Positions 17,118 to 24,799 of a DNA stretch of 64,000 nucleotides are shown piece after piece. The DNA is from UBA7985 sp965661545 (lineage in GTDB: Bacteria > Pseudomonadota > Alphaproteobacteria > UBA7985). Each line of letters starts with the position of its first letter. Within the stretch, counting starts at the first letter, position 1. The translations under genes and the position numbers were made by a program. The DNA lies in NCBI GenBank assembly GCA_965661545.1, contig CBFIEF010000004.1:62001-126000 (forward strand). The letters run 5' to 3'. The notes below the pieces were generated by a model, which did no database searches, was not told the DNA's origin, and was given only the letters and a program-made list of their open reading frames with translations.

Positions 17118-18192
17118 CTAAAGCCGTCGTCGCGGAAAACTCAGATAACCTTCCAGCTCATAGGCCTGATCGTACAAACCTTGCATGAAGTCTTCGAAGT
17201 CTGCCCCCGGCGCCATAGAAGGGTCGGCGTAGGCTACTTGCAGCACCTTGTTCCGCTGATAGAGCGCACCGCGTAGCATAAACACAATCGCAGCAATATT
17301 GCCGCCAAAGTTCCGCGACTTGTCCTTGCCCAGCACCCGCGAAAGTGCCGTAACGACACCTCGAAATCGATAGTAGCGCGGGTTTTGTTCGGCGTTTGAA
17401 TGCGCAGGGATGAGGGGGATGTCCTGGCCTATCTCGTGCGCAATTTCATGCGCCACGCTGGCTGCACTGGTTTTCCATTCCTTGTCTCGGATGTCTCTAA
17501 AGCCGCTTGTCCGCTTCCGCGATAAACCGCCCGAGGGGAAGATAAACACCAATTTTCCAGCGCGAAGAGCTTGTTTTACCTGATCGAAATACTCGGACAA
17601 CTTTGCCCGGTATTCAATCGGATCCGGCTCCCGGTCTGGCACGGGAATGATGTTATCGGCAAAACCTTTGAAGGCCATGGCGTCCGCTGTTGCCACCACC
17701 ATGATGTCGTCGCGACGCCCGCGCAGGGCTTGCATATGCAGCACGAAATCCAACACGCCAGTAGCATGCGTTGCACAAACCACCGCTGGCCGCCCCTGAG
17801 CTGGAATAACATCGAGGCCATGGGTGCATTCAACGCGAAAGTGCCGTTTCGAGCACCTTCATTAGATAGGGCATCCCCGAAAGCCCCGCCGCAGGCCGCA
17901 TTAAGCGCTCAACCGCCTGCACACCTAAAATACGGCCAATCGTCTGCCGCACGAGGAACAGCAGTATTGGGCTATCCAGCAGCTCCAATCGTTGTCGCAA
18001 GACCGGGTTTAGCGGCTTGGTTTCATGTCCCAAAGATAGGTTTCCATCGTCACAGGTTAGGGTCAACAAGGCGACAAACGGACAAATCGCCCGCTCAACG
18101 GGCAATATAGGCGCAAGGATCCACCAGACCAAATCACGCTGTTGCCGCTTCTTCCCGTGACGGCGGATTGTGAGCCGTTGCGCTGCTGGCAT
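17118..18192 (-). pseudogene. Lysophospholipid acyltransferase-like gene with an apparent frameshift
   Basis: Two minus-strand reading frames together spell one protein. The first (18192-17830, 120 codons) ends MPYLMKVLETALSR and stop. The +1 frame continues FRVECTHGLDVIPAQGRPAV, then VVCATHATGVLDF, FPSGGLSRKR and KEWKTSAASVAHEIA. These match the PlsC-like family with its N-H-P-T-G-x-x-D acyltransferase motif, here THATGVLD, and the FPxG motif. The switch must fall between about 17830 and 17865, because both frames are closed outside that stretch. A real mutation, a sequencing error or +1 frameshifting at CGT-TGA are all possible. An independent GTG at 17783 would give only the C-terminal 221 residues. 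Confidence 0.7.
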
Positions 18193-18268
18193 CCCGCCAT
18201 GGGGAGATGGTGCTGCTGGATGGGTTCTACCCCAACCCAGAAATCATGAGTTAGGAAGAAGCCTTTGC

Positions 18269-19057
18269 TTAGGTTTTCCAGGACGGGTCGAGCGCGTTCA
18301 GGCGGCGGATCAAAGCGGGCCATTCTGGGTGTCGCTGTGCCGCGCCCGCTTGCGCCGATCCGCCCTCGAACTGCTGGCGACAATTGACCATGACATCGAC
18401 CGGTATCGGCACCATCTGGCCTGTCGCCATGGCCGCCATTTGGACTTCCGTGTTGCGGATGAAAGCCAAGTGCCGAACAAAAGCCCACGTGCAAGTCAAA
18501 CCGCCCGTGATCAGCCCATGGTGGCGCAAAACGAGGGTGTGGAAATCAGCCCCCATCGCCTCCACAATCCGCGGTCCTTCGGAGCCATCTAGCACAATGC
18601 CCTCAAAGTCATGATAGCCAACGCGCTCATAGAACTGGCAACCCTCTTGGGTTAGCGGGACACACGGCGCATCGACGGCGCACAGCGACTGGCTGATTGG
18701 CTCGTGCGTGTGGATGATGCAGTGCAAATCAGGGCGAGCTCGGTGGAGAGTAGAGTGGATCATGTAGCCAGCCAGATTGATCGGCCATGGACTGTCTGAG
18801 ACCTTTTCCCCGTCCAAGGTTACACGGACAAGGTTGCTGGCCGTGATCTCGTCATAGCGCAGACCAAAGGGGTTAATCAGAAACTCATCGGTATCGGGAA
18901 CCCGCAACGTGATGTGGTTATAAACGATGCTGGTCCAGCCGTAGATCTCCACCAGGCGATAGGTCGCTGCCAGCTCAAGCCGTGCTTCCCATTCCGTTGC
19001 ATCCATACCCGCTGGCGCATCTGGTGCGTCGGCGATTGATCCAAAATCAGCACTCAT
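18269..19057 (-). CDS. Class II aldolase/adducin family protein
   Basis: The 262-residue protein carries the class II aldolase fold, with metal-binding histidines in CIIHTHEPISQS and LVLRHHGLITGG and substrate-loop residues YNHITLRVPD and INPFGLRYDEI. Bacterial members cleave or decarboxylate small hydroxy-acids or phospho-sugars; this branch, lacking the L-fuculose-phosphate aldolase phosphate residues, has no assigned substrate. It lies upstream of the acyltransferase gene on the same strand and is divergent from an aminotransferase. The start at 19057 gives a normal family length. Confidence 0.9.
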   Translation of the reverse strand: MSADFGSIADAPDAPAGMDATEWEARLELAATYRLVEIYGWTSIVYNHITLRVPDTDEFLINPFGLRYDEITASNLVRVTLDGEKVSDSPWPINLAGYMIHSTLHRARPDLHCIIHTHEPISQSLCAVDAPCVPLTQEGCQFYERVGYHDFEGIVLDGSEGPRIVEAMGADFHTLVLRHHGLITGGLTCTWAFVRHLAFIRNTEVQMAAMATGQMVPIPVDVMVNCRQQFEGGSAQAGAAQRHPEWPALIRRLNALDPSWKT

Positions 19058-19223
19058 GTTCTCAACCCCAAATCCCTAAGCGTGTCGTCATTGCCCAATT
19101 TGTTGCATGGGAATCAGGGCACGCCAAGGTGTGAGCTGCGGAACACCCCTTGTTAAGACTGGCGACAAGGCCGCATGATTACACAGATATTCAGCATTAA
19201 TTCTCGGCCAGGATCCCGTTTCC

Positions 19224-20432
19224 ATGACTTCTCCCGCTGCCTTCGCCGGTTGGCTCGACGACACCAATGACATCACCAAAGCCTTTCTCGCTGCTGGTCA
19301 AATCCCAGGCCTGATAAACATCGCAGGCGGCTTACCAGACCCGCAGGTCTACCCGGCGGCACAGATTGCTGAGATTGCGCAGCGGGCCGTGCGTGATTAT
19401 CCGGCGGAAACTCTGGGCTACGGGCCTTTGGAGGGACTGCCAGACCTCCGCTCTGCGATCGCTGAGCGCTTTTCCAGCGACGATCTGCATCTTGGGCCCG
19501 AGAACGTGCTCGTGACCACCAGCGGGATGCAGGCGCTGGATCTGCTGGGCAAGGTCTTGCTCGACGACGGCGACGTGATTGCCGGTCAGTTTCCAACCTA
19601 CCTGGGCGCGCTGGATGCTTGGCGCCCTCGCAAACCCACGTTTCGCGCGATGCCGCTACAGTCCAACGATTTAGACTTCACTGAAGCGATGCAGGGGGCA
19701 AAATTCGCCTACACGGTGCCAAATTTTTCGAACCCCACAGGACGTTTGGTACCTGAGTCCACCCGCCGCGCATTGGTAGATGCTGCCCGCACAACGGGCG
19801 CGTGGCTGATTGAAGATGACCCCTATGGCGGTCTGAACTACGACGGCCCGTTGCCACCCCGCTTGATCGACATTTCAGCGCACAGCCAGCCCCAAGCGGA
19901 CCGCGCACCCTACGCGGGGCCCGTTGTCTACTTGGGTACATTGTCAAAGCTGATTGTTCCGGGGCTGCGGATCGGTTGGGTGATTGCGGCCCCTGCCATG
20001 ATCGACGCCTTAACGCTCGCGAAGCAGGGTTCGGACATGTGCACCAGCGGCCTGACCCAGCGCATGGCCTGTGAGATCCTGAACGCCGGCCTCATCGAAG
20101 CTGTGAACCCCGTCATGCTGGACTTGTATCGTCGCCGACGCGATGCGCTCTGCGATGCCTTGGACCGCCATTTGAGTACATGGTTTGAGTGGGAGCACCC
20201 TGAAGGCGGCATGTTTATTTGGGTGACGGCGAGGGATAGAGCGCTAGACACCGATGCGCTGTTCAAAATCGGCTTGGAAGAAAGGGTGTGCTTTTCGCCC
20301 AGTAGCGTGTTCGATGCGACAGGTGTTTTTCGTCACGGTCTGCGGCTGAACTTTACACTGAATGATGAAACCGCGCTTGAAGAAGCCGTCCGGCGGCTGG
20401 CTCTGGCAACTCAGCGGCTGGTAAAGCCCTGA
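19224..20432 (+). CDS. PLP-dependent aminotransferase, class I/II (2-aminoadipate aminotransferase-like)
   Basis: The 402-residue enzyme shows AGGLPDPQVYP, YGPLEGLPDLR, TSGMQALDLLGK, PNFSNPTGRLV, EDDPYGGLNY and the PLP-lysine motif YLGTLSKLIVPGLRIGW. These are typical of the LysN/aromatic aminotransferase branch related to MocR C-terminal domains, without the MocR helix-turn-helix. It would transfer amino groups between an amino acid (branched, aromatic or aminoadipate) and 2-oxoglutarate. The true substrate cannot be told from sequence. The gene is divergent from the class II aldolase gene and stands alone. Confidence 0.88.
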   Translation: MTSPAAFAGWLDDTNDITKAFLAAGQIPGLINIAGGLPDPQVYPAAQIAEIAQRAVRDYPAETLGYGPLEGLPDLRSAIAERFSSDDLHLGPENVLVTTSGMQALDLLGKVLLDDGDVIAGQFPTYLGALDAWRPRKPTFRAMPLQSNDLDFTEAMQGAKFAYTVPNFSNPTGRLVPESTRRALVDAARTTGAWLIEDDPYGGLNYDGPLPPRLIDISAHSQPQADRAPYAGPVVYLGTLSKLIVPGLRIGWVIAAPAMIDALTLAKQGSDMCTSGLTQRMACEILNAGLIEAVNPVMLDLYRRRRDALCDALDRHLSTWFEWEHPEGGMFIWVTARDRALDTDALFKIGLEERVCFSPSSVFDATGVFRHGLRLNFTLNDETALEEAVRRLALATQRLVKP

Positions 20433-20617
20433 GAGTGAATGACTTTATTGCTTTTTAACCCCTGATTTTATTTGGAACCGTTTTAAGCTCAAAGCGCCCG
20501 ACAAAAGCTGCCTCTGCCCTCGTTATCGCACCGGCGCTCGTCTATGGTTCAGGCTGGAGATCACCCGTGGCCTCCCTCGATTTCCGGATCAATAACCCAC
20601 AGGATGGAGACCGTGAA

Positions 20618-21511
20618 ATGAGTATGCTTAGACTTTGCACCGTGATGTTTTTCGGGCTGCTTGCCCCCGTTAATGCGGCAAGCGCCGATCACGTCTACCC
20701 CCGAAACCTCGAAGCCAATGGACCTTGGAAAAGCAACCTGCAGTACATGTCAGGTTCTGCCCGAAGCGATCTGCCGATCAACGAACGCGGACGCAAGCTG
20801 GCCATTGATCAGGCAGGCGTTCCCACCCTGATCGAGATCGACGGCGTTCTTCGCGCTTACTTTCAGTGGGCACCGACCAAGGATGAGACGATCCAGTTCT
20901 TCGATCATGTCGGCTACAGCGAATTAAGAAACGGGCGTTGGACCGATCCGAAGATCATCGACGTCGACTATGATCGACGCATCCGACACAGCTATCCCTT
21001 TGACCCCACCGTCGTTGCCCTCGACGACGGCGGATACCGGCTCTATTTCACGCGCAACTTGACCCGCAAGGCCGGTCCAGCGAACCTGATGACGCTTGGA
21101 TCAGCCTACAGCGACGACGGCATCACGTTTGAGATGGAACCGGGCGATCGAATGAAGCTCGACGGCGCGAGGATCAATGATTGCGCCGTAATATTCTTTG
21201 GTGGCCAATGGCATCTGATTTCCCCCAACCACGATGAAATGGGCGTCGGATACTATGCAACGTCGAAAGACGGCCTGAACTTTGAACAGCAGGACAACTT
21301 GTTCATGAACGGCGGGGCATGGCTCGGGAACATGGTCGAGTACGAGGGCGCGGTCTTCTTCTTTGGCACTGGCTTCACCCTCAAAACCAACGACTTCAAG
21401 CATTGGCGGAAGGTACAGCGCAATCGACTCGCCGACCCCGGGGTCGCCCTGCACAAGGGCAAGGTTCATGTCTTGTCTGTTGGAATGCCTCCACCATCCG
21501 CTAACAAATGA
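20618..21511 (+). CDS. Secreted five-bladed beta-propeller protein (glycosidase-like)
   Basis: From ATG at 20618 the 297-residue protein begins with a signal peptide, MSMLRLCTVMFFGLLAPVNA, after a GGAG ribosome site; an earlier in-frame start adds 17 unrelated residues. The mature part shows repeating strands with YFQWAPTKDETIQFF, HSYPFDPTVVALDDGGYRLY, GSAYSDDGITFE and YYATSKDGLNFEQ. The pattern of SxDGxxF turns is characteristic of the GH32/GH43/GH130-like five-bladed propeller superfamily. The catalytic acids cannot be assigned with confidence, so it may be a hydrolase or a non-catalytic sugar-binding protein. Confidence 0.7.
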   Translation: MSMLRLCTVMFFGLLAPVNAASADHVYPRNLEANGPWKSNLQYMSGSARSDLPINERGRKLAIDQAGVPTLIEIDGVLRAYFQWAPTKDETIQFFDHVGYSELRNGRWTDPKIIDVDYDRRIRHSYPFDPTVVALDDGGYRLYFTRNLTRKAGPANLMTLGSAYSDDGITFEMEPGDRMKLDGARINDCAVIFFGGQWHLISPNHDEMGVGYYATSKDGLNFEQQDNLFMNGGAWLGNMVEYEGAVFFFGTGFTLKTNDFKHWRKVQRNRLADPGVALHKGKVHVLSVGMPPPSANK

Positions 21512-21580
21512 CAGGCATTTTTAGCTTGTATTCTTGATCAAACAGGTGCGCCGTAAGCGCTGATAACATGAAAGTTCAGC

Positions 21581-22477
21581 GTGACCCTCTCACCCCTCCT
21601 GCGTGCCATTTTGGCGATGACGTTTGCGAGCGCCTTTATCGCCTTTACCACTGTGATGGCAAAGGGGCTGACAGGGGGCTTTGGACATGAAACGACGCTG
21701 CACCCGCTGCAAGTCGGGTTTGGCCGGTTTCTGTTTGCGGCCATCCTTTGGACCGGCGTTTGGTACGGCAGCCGGCAAAAGTTTGAACCTGTCCATCTAA
21801 GGCTCCACGGCATCCGCGTGGTGCTGGGCTACCTCACCAGCGCCGCCATTTTCTGGTCTGCCTCGTTGATGGTTTTAGCTGACGCAACGGCCATCAGTTT
21901 TCTCAGCCCGATTGTAACCCTTTTGCTGGCTTGGGTACTGCTACGGGAACGGGTCGGTTGGCGGCGAATCTTTGCGATTGGGGTCATGGTCACGGGTGCG
22001 ATGATCCTGCTGCGCCCAGGCACTTCGGCGTTTCAGCCTGCGGCGCTGATCGCTCTGTTTGCTGCTTTGACCGGCGGCGGTGAATCCATTGCCATCAAGA
22101 TGCTCACCCAACGAGAGCGGTTGATCCAAATCCTATTCATCAACAACGTGATCGGCGTGGTTCTGGCAACGGTTATCGTGTCATTTGTTTGGATCTGGCC
22201 AGCGCCAATTCAGTGGGTTCAATTGGCATCTGTTGGCTTGGGCATGGCGGTAGCACAGTTGAGCTTCACTTGGGCCATGCGGCAGGTCGATGCCAGCGTG
22301 ATCATGCCCTTTATCTACACGTCGCTGCTGTTTGCAGCGGTCATGGATTTCTGGTTGTTTGGCGATCTGCCCGATGGATGGGCAGGCTTTGGGGCCTCGG
22401 TCATCGTTCTGGGCGGGATCCTGCTGGCGTGGCAGGAATCACGGCGCGCTGCTGCCTCCGCCAAAACGGGAAAATAG
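21581..22477 (+). CDS. EamA/DMT-family transporter
   Basis: The 298-residue protein has ten hydrophobic helices in two EamA repeats, each ending with features such as TAISFLSPIVTLLLAWVLLRE and ASVIMPFIYTSLLFAAVMDF. Drug/metabolite transporters of this type usually export amino acids or small metabolites; the substrate is not predictable. The start is GTG at 21581; there is no strong ribosome site, and the next Met (residue 13) is an alternative. A 7-base inverted repeat (AGAGGTC/GACCTCT) just past the stop has no T-run. Confidence 0.85.
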   Translation: MTLSPLLRAILAMTFASAFIAFTTVMAKGLTGGFGHETTLHPLQVGFGRFLFAAILWTGVWYGSRQKFEPVHLRLHGIRVVLGYLTSAAIFWSASLMVLADATAISFLSPIVTLLLAWVLLRERVGWRRIFAIGVMVTGAMILLRPGTSAFQPAALIALFAALTGGGESIAIKMLTQRERLIQILFINNVIGVVLATVIVSFVWIWPAPIQWVQLASVGLGMAVAQLSFTWAMRQVDASVIMPFIYTSLLFAAVMDFWLFGDLPDGWAGFGASVIVLGGILLAWQESRRAAASAKTGK

Positions 22478-22552
22478 AGAGGTCAGAGGCCGCCGCGCTG
22501 GCGACCTCTACCCCAACGCCGTGTCAATCCGGCGTTTTAGCCCCCAAAGAGC

Positions 22553-22957
22553 TTAGTCGACGACGTGGATTTCCCACTGTGCGACGCCATTGGCATCAAC
22601 GTCCCAGCTGTATACGCACGCCTTGCCGTTGAGCTCAGCGAATGCTTCTGAATGGCTGGAAAAGTATACCGCACCGCGGAACACAGAGCCGCCGTCTGGT
22701 GTTGGATGACCAGCACCGGTCGCCCGGTAAGTTGCTGCCCCAGCCGCCGACAAGATGACGCCCGAGTTCGGGCACTCGCCGTAAAAAGAGCCGTCCGGCT
22801 GCATGTCAGCGGAGTATGTCGCCATGAACTGTACGTCATGACCGAGCAAGGTGCCCTGGCCTGCGCCAGTGGTTTCCAAGGACGGCATGCCATAATCGCT
22901 TGGAAGTGCCTTAACAGTGGTTGCGCCGCTCATTGAGCCTACGTGTTTACCCAGCAT
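22553..22957 (-). CDS. Hypothetical protein, Gly-rich predicted beta-barrel, 134 residues
   Basis: I do not recognise the family. From ATG at 22957, with AAGGA upstream, the protein begins MLGKHVGSMSGATTVKALPS and continues with repeated short strand-like motifs such as GHDVQFMATYSADM, DGSFYGECPNSGVI and GGSVFRGAVYFSS. It has no signal peptide and two Cys. The alternating Gly, Tyr and Phe residues suggest a small cytosolic beta-barrel. It is flanked by the AT-rich gap on its 5' side, and its base composition is like ordinary genes here. A longer start at 23047 is possible but lacks a ribosome site. Confidence 0.6.
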   Translation of the reverse strand: MLGKHVGSMSGATTVKALPSDYGMPSLETTGAGQGTLLGHDVQFMATYSADMQPDGSFYGECPNSGVILSAAGAATYRATGAGHPTPDGGSVFRGAVYFSSHSEAFAELNGKACVYSWDVDANGVAQWEIHVVD

Positions 22958-23514
22958 TTTTTCGTTCCTTATTGAAGAAATTGTCCAAATATCGGGGCCT
23001 GCATTGTTGCTGCACTTCGAACCCGCAAGCTTCGGCGGATTCGACACTCATCTAACTGACTAACAATACTCACATAGACGTCGTGATAAGTATAACGTTC
23101 GCTGATCGATAACCCTTTCATGAGCCTCAATAGATCGACGAACATTGATCGCATTTATGCTTCCCGTAGTGAGAAAGCTATTCGTCAAACGCAATATTTG
23201 TCAATTTGTTATAAACAATATTTTTATTATTTTAATTTGGTCATTATTCTGAAATTTTCGCCGTGACTTTTTTAATGAAACATTTTTACTGATAAACCAA
23301 TTTATTATCATTATGATAGTATTATAATACAGTATAATGTTGTTGTTTTATTTCATATGACTGGCTCAAAACAATTTTTTTCATTCATCATCAAGCGGAC
23401 TGTTTCACATAGATTTACGAAAATATGTATATTGCCGCCATTCTTCTTAATTTTTATTGAAAGTAAGACCGGTTCAAATCACGCTTTGGCTTCATCAACC
23501 AAAGGAACCGACCG
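22958..23514. other. AT-rich intergenic region of 557 bases
   Basis: No gene is visible. GC is about 20% over 23221-23340, far below the rest of the window. The stretch has several TATAAT-like boxes (for example 23323-23328 and 23333-23338) and short inverted repeats such as TTGTTATAAACAA near 23206. It separates two divergent genes, so it probably holds both promoters. It may also be a binding site for a silencing or bending protein such as an H-NS-like factor or IHF (inference). Confidence 0.7.
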
Positions 23515-24288
23515 ATGAAACGACTCATTGCGATAGCGTTAGCTTCCCTTTCAATTCCATCTCTGGCCGCCGCCCAAGCGGCTTATGTCAGCATGTCCTT
23601 CTGGAACGTCCCTGCAGACCCTGCGGCCCTGATCCAAAACCCCGCTTTGGTGGCGCAGTTTCAGAGTGTGATCGACGCGGGAGCCGATCAAATTCACTCC
23701 GCGCGACTGTCCGAAAGCGGGGTTGCCAACATTACTTTCTATGAGATGAACGACGCCCTTGATGCAGTGTTGGAACAGACCGCCGCGCTGCGAGACGGGG
23801 CCGCAAACAACCCGGGATTTGAAATGTTGGAGGTGCTGCAAGGCGTGGCGCTAACACAAATCGATGCGACACCAGCAACAAGCCGTCTTGGCTATCTATC
23901 CGGCGGCCTTGGAAATGTCAGCTCGAGTGATGGTGGGTGCATTCTGCTTTCTGGAAGCAGCAGCGATAACGGCTGTCCGGGGGCTGAAGGCCAAAGCGAA
24001 CACGTCAGCATTTCCGTTTGGAATGTTCCCGCTGATCCGGCTGCTTTGGCACAAGATCCCGCTTTAGCGGGCCAGCTCCAAGCCTTTGTGGATCTGGGCG
24101 CAAGCCGTCTTTACCCCGTTCGACTGTCTGAAAGCAGCATCGCCATTTTGACCTTCTACCCGGTTGACGATGCGCTCGAAGACGTTCTCGCACACTCGCG
24201 CGCAACCCGAGCCACAACAGCCGAAGCCACACCGGGCTTTGAGCTGCTGGACGTCTACGAAGCACCCGTTCTCTTTGTTGCCCAGTAG
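23515..24288 (+). CDS. Secreted protein with a tandem duplicated 87-residue domain
   Basis: The 257-residue protein has a signal peptide (MKRLIAIALASLSIPSLAAA). Residues 24-109 and 163-251 are two copies of one domain, sharing WNVPADPAAL, AxDPALxxQ-type spacing, ARLSES/VRLSES, TFY and a final PGFExLxV. The joining segment has two Cys (GGCILLSGSSSDNGC). I know no family for the unit; the pattern suggests a compact alpha/beta fold similar in size to a dimeric alpha-beta barrel. The ribosome site is AAGGAA. It follows a 557-base AT-rich region and ends with its own terminator, so it is a single-gene unit. Confidence 0.75.
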   Translation: MKRLIAIALASLSIPSLAAAQAAYVSMSFWNVPADPAALIQNPALVAQFQSVIDAGADQIHSARLSESGVANITFYEMNDALDAVLEQTAALRDGAANNPGFEMLEVLQGVALTQIDATPATSRLGYLSGGLGNVSSSDGGCILLSGSSSDNGCPGAEGQSEHVSISVWNVPADPAALAQDPALAGQLQAFVDLGASRLYPVRLSESSIAILTFYPVDDALEDVLAHSRATRATTAEATPGFELLDVYEAPVLFVAQ

Positions 24289-24297
24289 AACCAAATG

Positions 24298-24334
24298 GTG
24301 GCTCTGAGCATTGATTCAGAGCCACTCCTTTTTT
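24298..24334 (+). terminator. Terminator after the duplicated-domain gene
   Basis: GTGGCTCTGA (24298-24307) and TCAGAGCCAC (24316-24325) form a perfect ten-pair stem with an 8-base loop, followed by TCCTTTTTT. It starts ten bases after the stop codon. Confidence 0.9.
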
Positions 24335-24364
24335 GAGATTTCGGCACGGCTCGAACCCAGCGTC

Positions 24365-24760
24365 TTAAACGGCAGGCTGGATGAGATCCCAAAGATTACC
24401 GAAGTCATCTCGGAACACGGCAACTTTACCGTAAGGCTCCGTGCGCGGTGCTTCTTGGAATTCAATCCCGCTCCTGATGAAATCTGCAAAATCGCGGTCG
24501 AAGTCATCGGTTTGCAAGAAAAACCCAACGCGATCTCCAACCTGCTGCCCCATCGCCCGTCGCTGCTGGTCATTGCCGGGCTGAGCAAGAATCAAACGCG
24601 CCTGGCTGCTGTTGGCCGGGGCCACCACGAGCCAGCGCTTGCCGCCGCCTAAGTCCACATCCTCCAAAACGCCAAAACCCATTTTGTCGCGAAAACATGC
24701 AAGACCTTCCGCATAGCTCGGGACAATGACGGTTACACCGCTGAGGGAGCGCTGGATCAT
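24365..24760 (-). CDS. VOC-family (glyoxalase-like) protein
   Basis: The 131-residue chain has the two beta-alpha-beta-beta-beta modules of the vicinal oxygen chelate fold, with VTVIVPSYAEGLACFRDKMG in the first and GKVAVFRDDFGNLWDLIQPA at the end. Family members are dioxygenases, isomerases or resistance proteins. The final Glu metal ligand seen in many members is replaced here by Asp or is absent, so metal binding is uncertain. The gene lies just downstream of the large fusion gene on the same strand (39-base gap) and may be co-transcribed with it. Confidence 0.8.
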   Translation of the reverse strand: MIQRSLSGVTVIVPSYAEGLACFRDKMGFGVLEDVDLGGGKRWLVVAPANSSQARLILAQPGNDQQRRAMGQQVGDRVGFFLQTDDFDRDFADFIRSGIEFQEAPRTEPYGKVAVFRDDFGNLWDLIQPAV

Positions 24761-24799
24761 TTAACTGGAACTTTCAAAGAGTGAGAGATGGAGAAGCAT

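Noticed and set aside
17783..17830. Programmed +1 frameshift as the accepted explanation for the acyltransferase
   Set aside because: A CGT-TGA context alone is not enough; a mutation or sequencing error is at least as likely without comparison to relatives.
22478..22509. Inverted repeat AGAGGTC/GACCTCT after the EamA gene, considered as a terminator
   Set aside because: The arms are only seven bases, the loop is long and no T-run follows.
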